Source: CAXDOZ01 sp963991145 (GTDB lineage Bacteria > Bacteroidota > Bacteroidia > Chitinophagales > JABDMM01). Taken from it: a DNA stretch of 5,208 bases. How positions within the stretch are numbered: position 1 is the stretch's first letter; the number at the start of each line of letters is the position of its first letter. The DNA lies in assembly GCA_963991145.1 (NCBI GenBank), contig CAXDOZ010000152.1:1-5208 (forward strand). Direction: 5' to 3'. The notes under the pieces are model-generated. The model was not told the origin of the DNA, did no database searches, and saw nothing but the letters and a program-made list of their open reading frames with translations. The translations under genes and the position numbers were made by a program. Of this stretch, positions 5,163 through 5,208 are shown in pieces.

Positions 5163-5208
5163 CTGTCTCTTATACACATCTCCGAGCCCACGAGACAGGC
5201 AGAAATCT
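5163..5208. other. Illumina Nextera adapter read-through (not genomic)
   Basis: The segment begins with the 19-bp Tn5 mosaic end CTGTCTCTTATACACATCT (5163-5181), continues with the Nextera Read 2 adapter part CCGAGCCCACGAGAC (5182-5196), then AGGCAGAA (5197-5204), which matches Nextera i7 index N703, and ATCT (5205-5208), the first bases of the P7 tail. The order and exact match leave no doubt that an untrimmed read end was assembled into the contig. This is a library artefact and not a natural transposon end. In the frame of the preceding gene it would translate to the familiar artefact peptide CLLYTSPSPRDRQKS, which must not be annotated. Confidence 0.99.

Noticed and set aside
5163..5181. 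Tn5 mosaic end, which could be read as a natural transposon terminus.
   Set aside because: It is followed directly by synthetic adapter, index and P7 bases, so it comes from the sequencing library.
1..5208. Searched for a CRISPR array, tRNA or rRNA genes, insertion sequence ends and a defence-type gene cluster.
   Set aside because: No regularly spaced repeats, no cloverleaf or rRNA segments, no transposase and no nuclease, helicase or toxin-antitoxin gene pattern could be seen.

Overview
The window looks like ordinary chromosome from a Bacteroidota member, most likely a marine-type cytophagian. I base this on protein families and residue patterns remembered from that phylum, on the general lack of strong Shine-Dalgarno sequences, and on a TAnnTTTG-type -7 element before the last gene. 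It was not checked by any search. All genes read on the + strand.

Left part (1-748): the 3' two-thirds or more of a DUF3050 gene (heme-oxygenase-like fold, possible di-iron oxidase), AT-rich and cut by the window start. Its stop codon lies inside a 68-base imperfect palindrome (667-734) that resembles an integron attC site in layout. Base composition changes sharply across this element.

Middle (749-2238): a four-helix DoxX-like membrane protein; a 189-base gap holding what looks like the decayed N-terminus of a Crp/Fnr-family regulator; then a DUF1801 gene and an STM3941-like membrane protein whose start and stop codons overlap (ATGA), so these two are probably translated together.

Right part (2274-5162): a membrane-anchored serine hydrolase of the class C beta-lactamase/penicillin-binding family, a compact flavin amine oxidase with a lipoprotein signal, and the start of a membrane-anchored conserved protein preceded by a Bacteroidota-type promoter element and two small leader hairpins. 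The genes appear to be a collection of cell-envelope and small accessory functions rather than one pathway; I see no evidence that they form a single system.

The last 46 bases (5163-5208) are not biological. They are Illumina Nextera adapter: the 19-bp mosaic end, the rest of the Read 2 adapter, the i7 index AGGCAGAA and the first four bases of the P7 tail. The last open reading frame runs through this adapter, so any protein predicted there carries an artificial tail. The most interesting biological item is the attC-like palindrome with its AT-rich gene; I found no convincing new multi-gene system.
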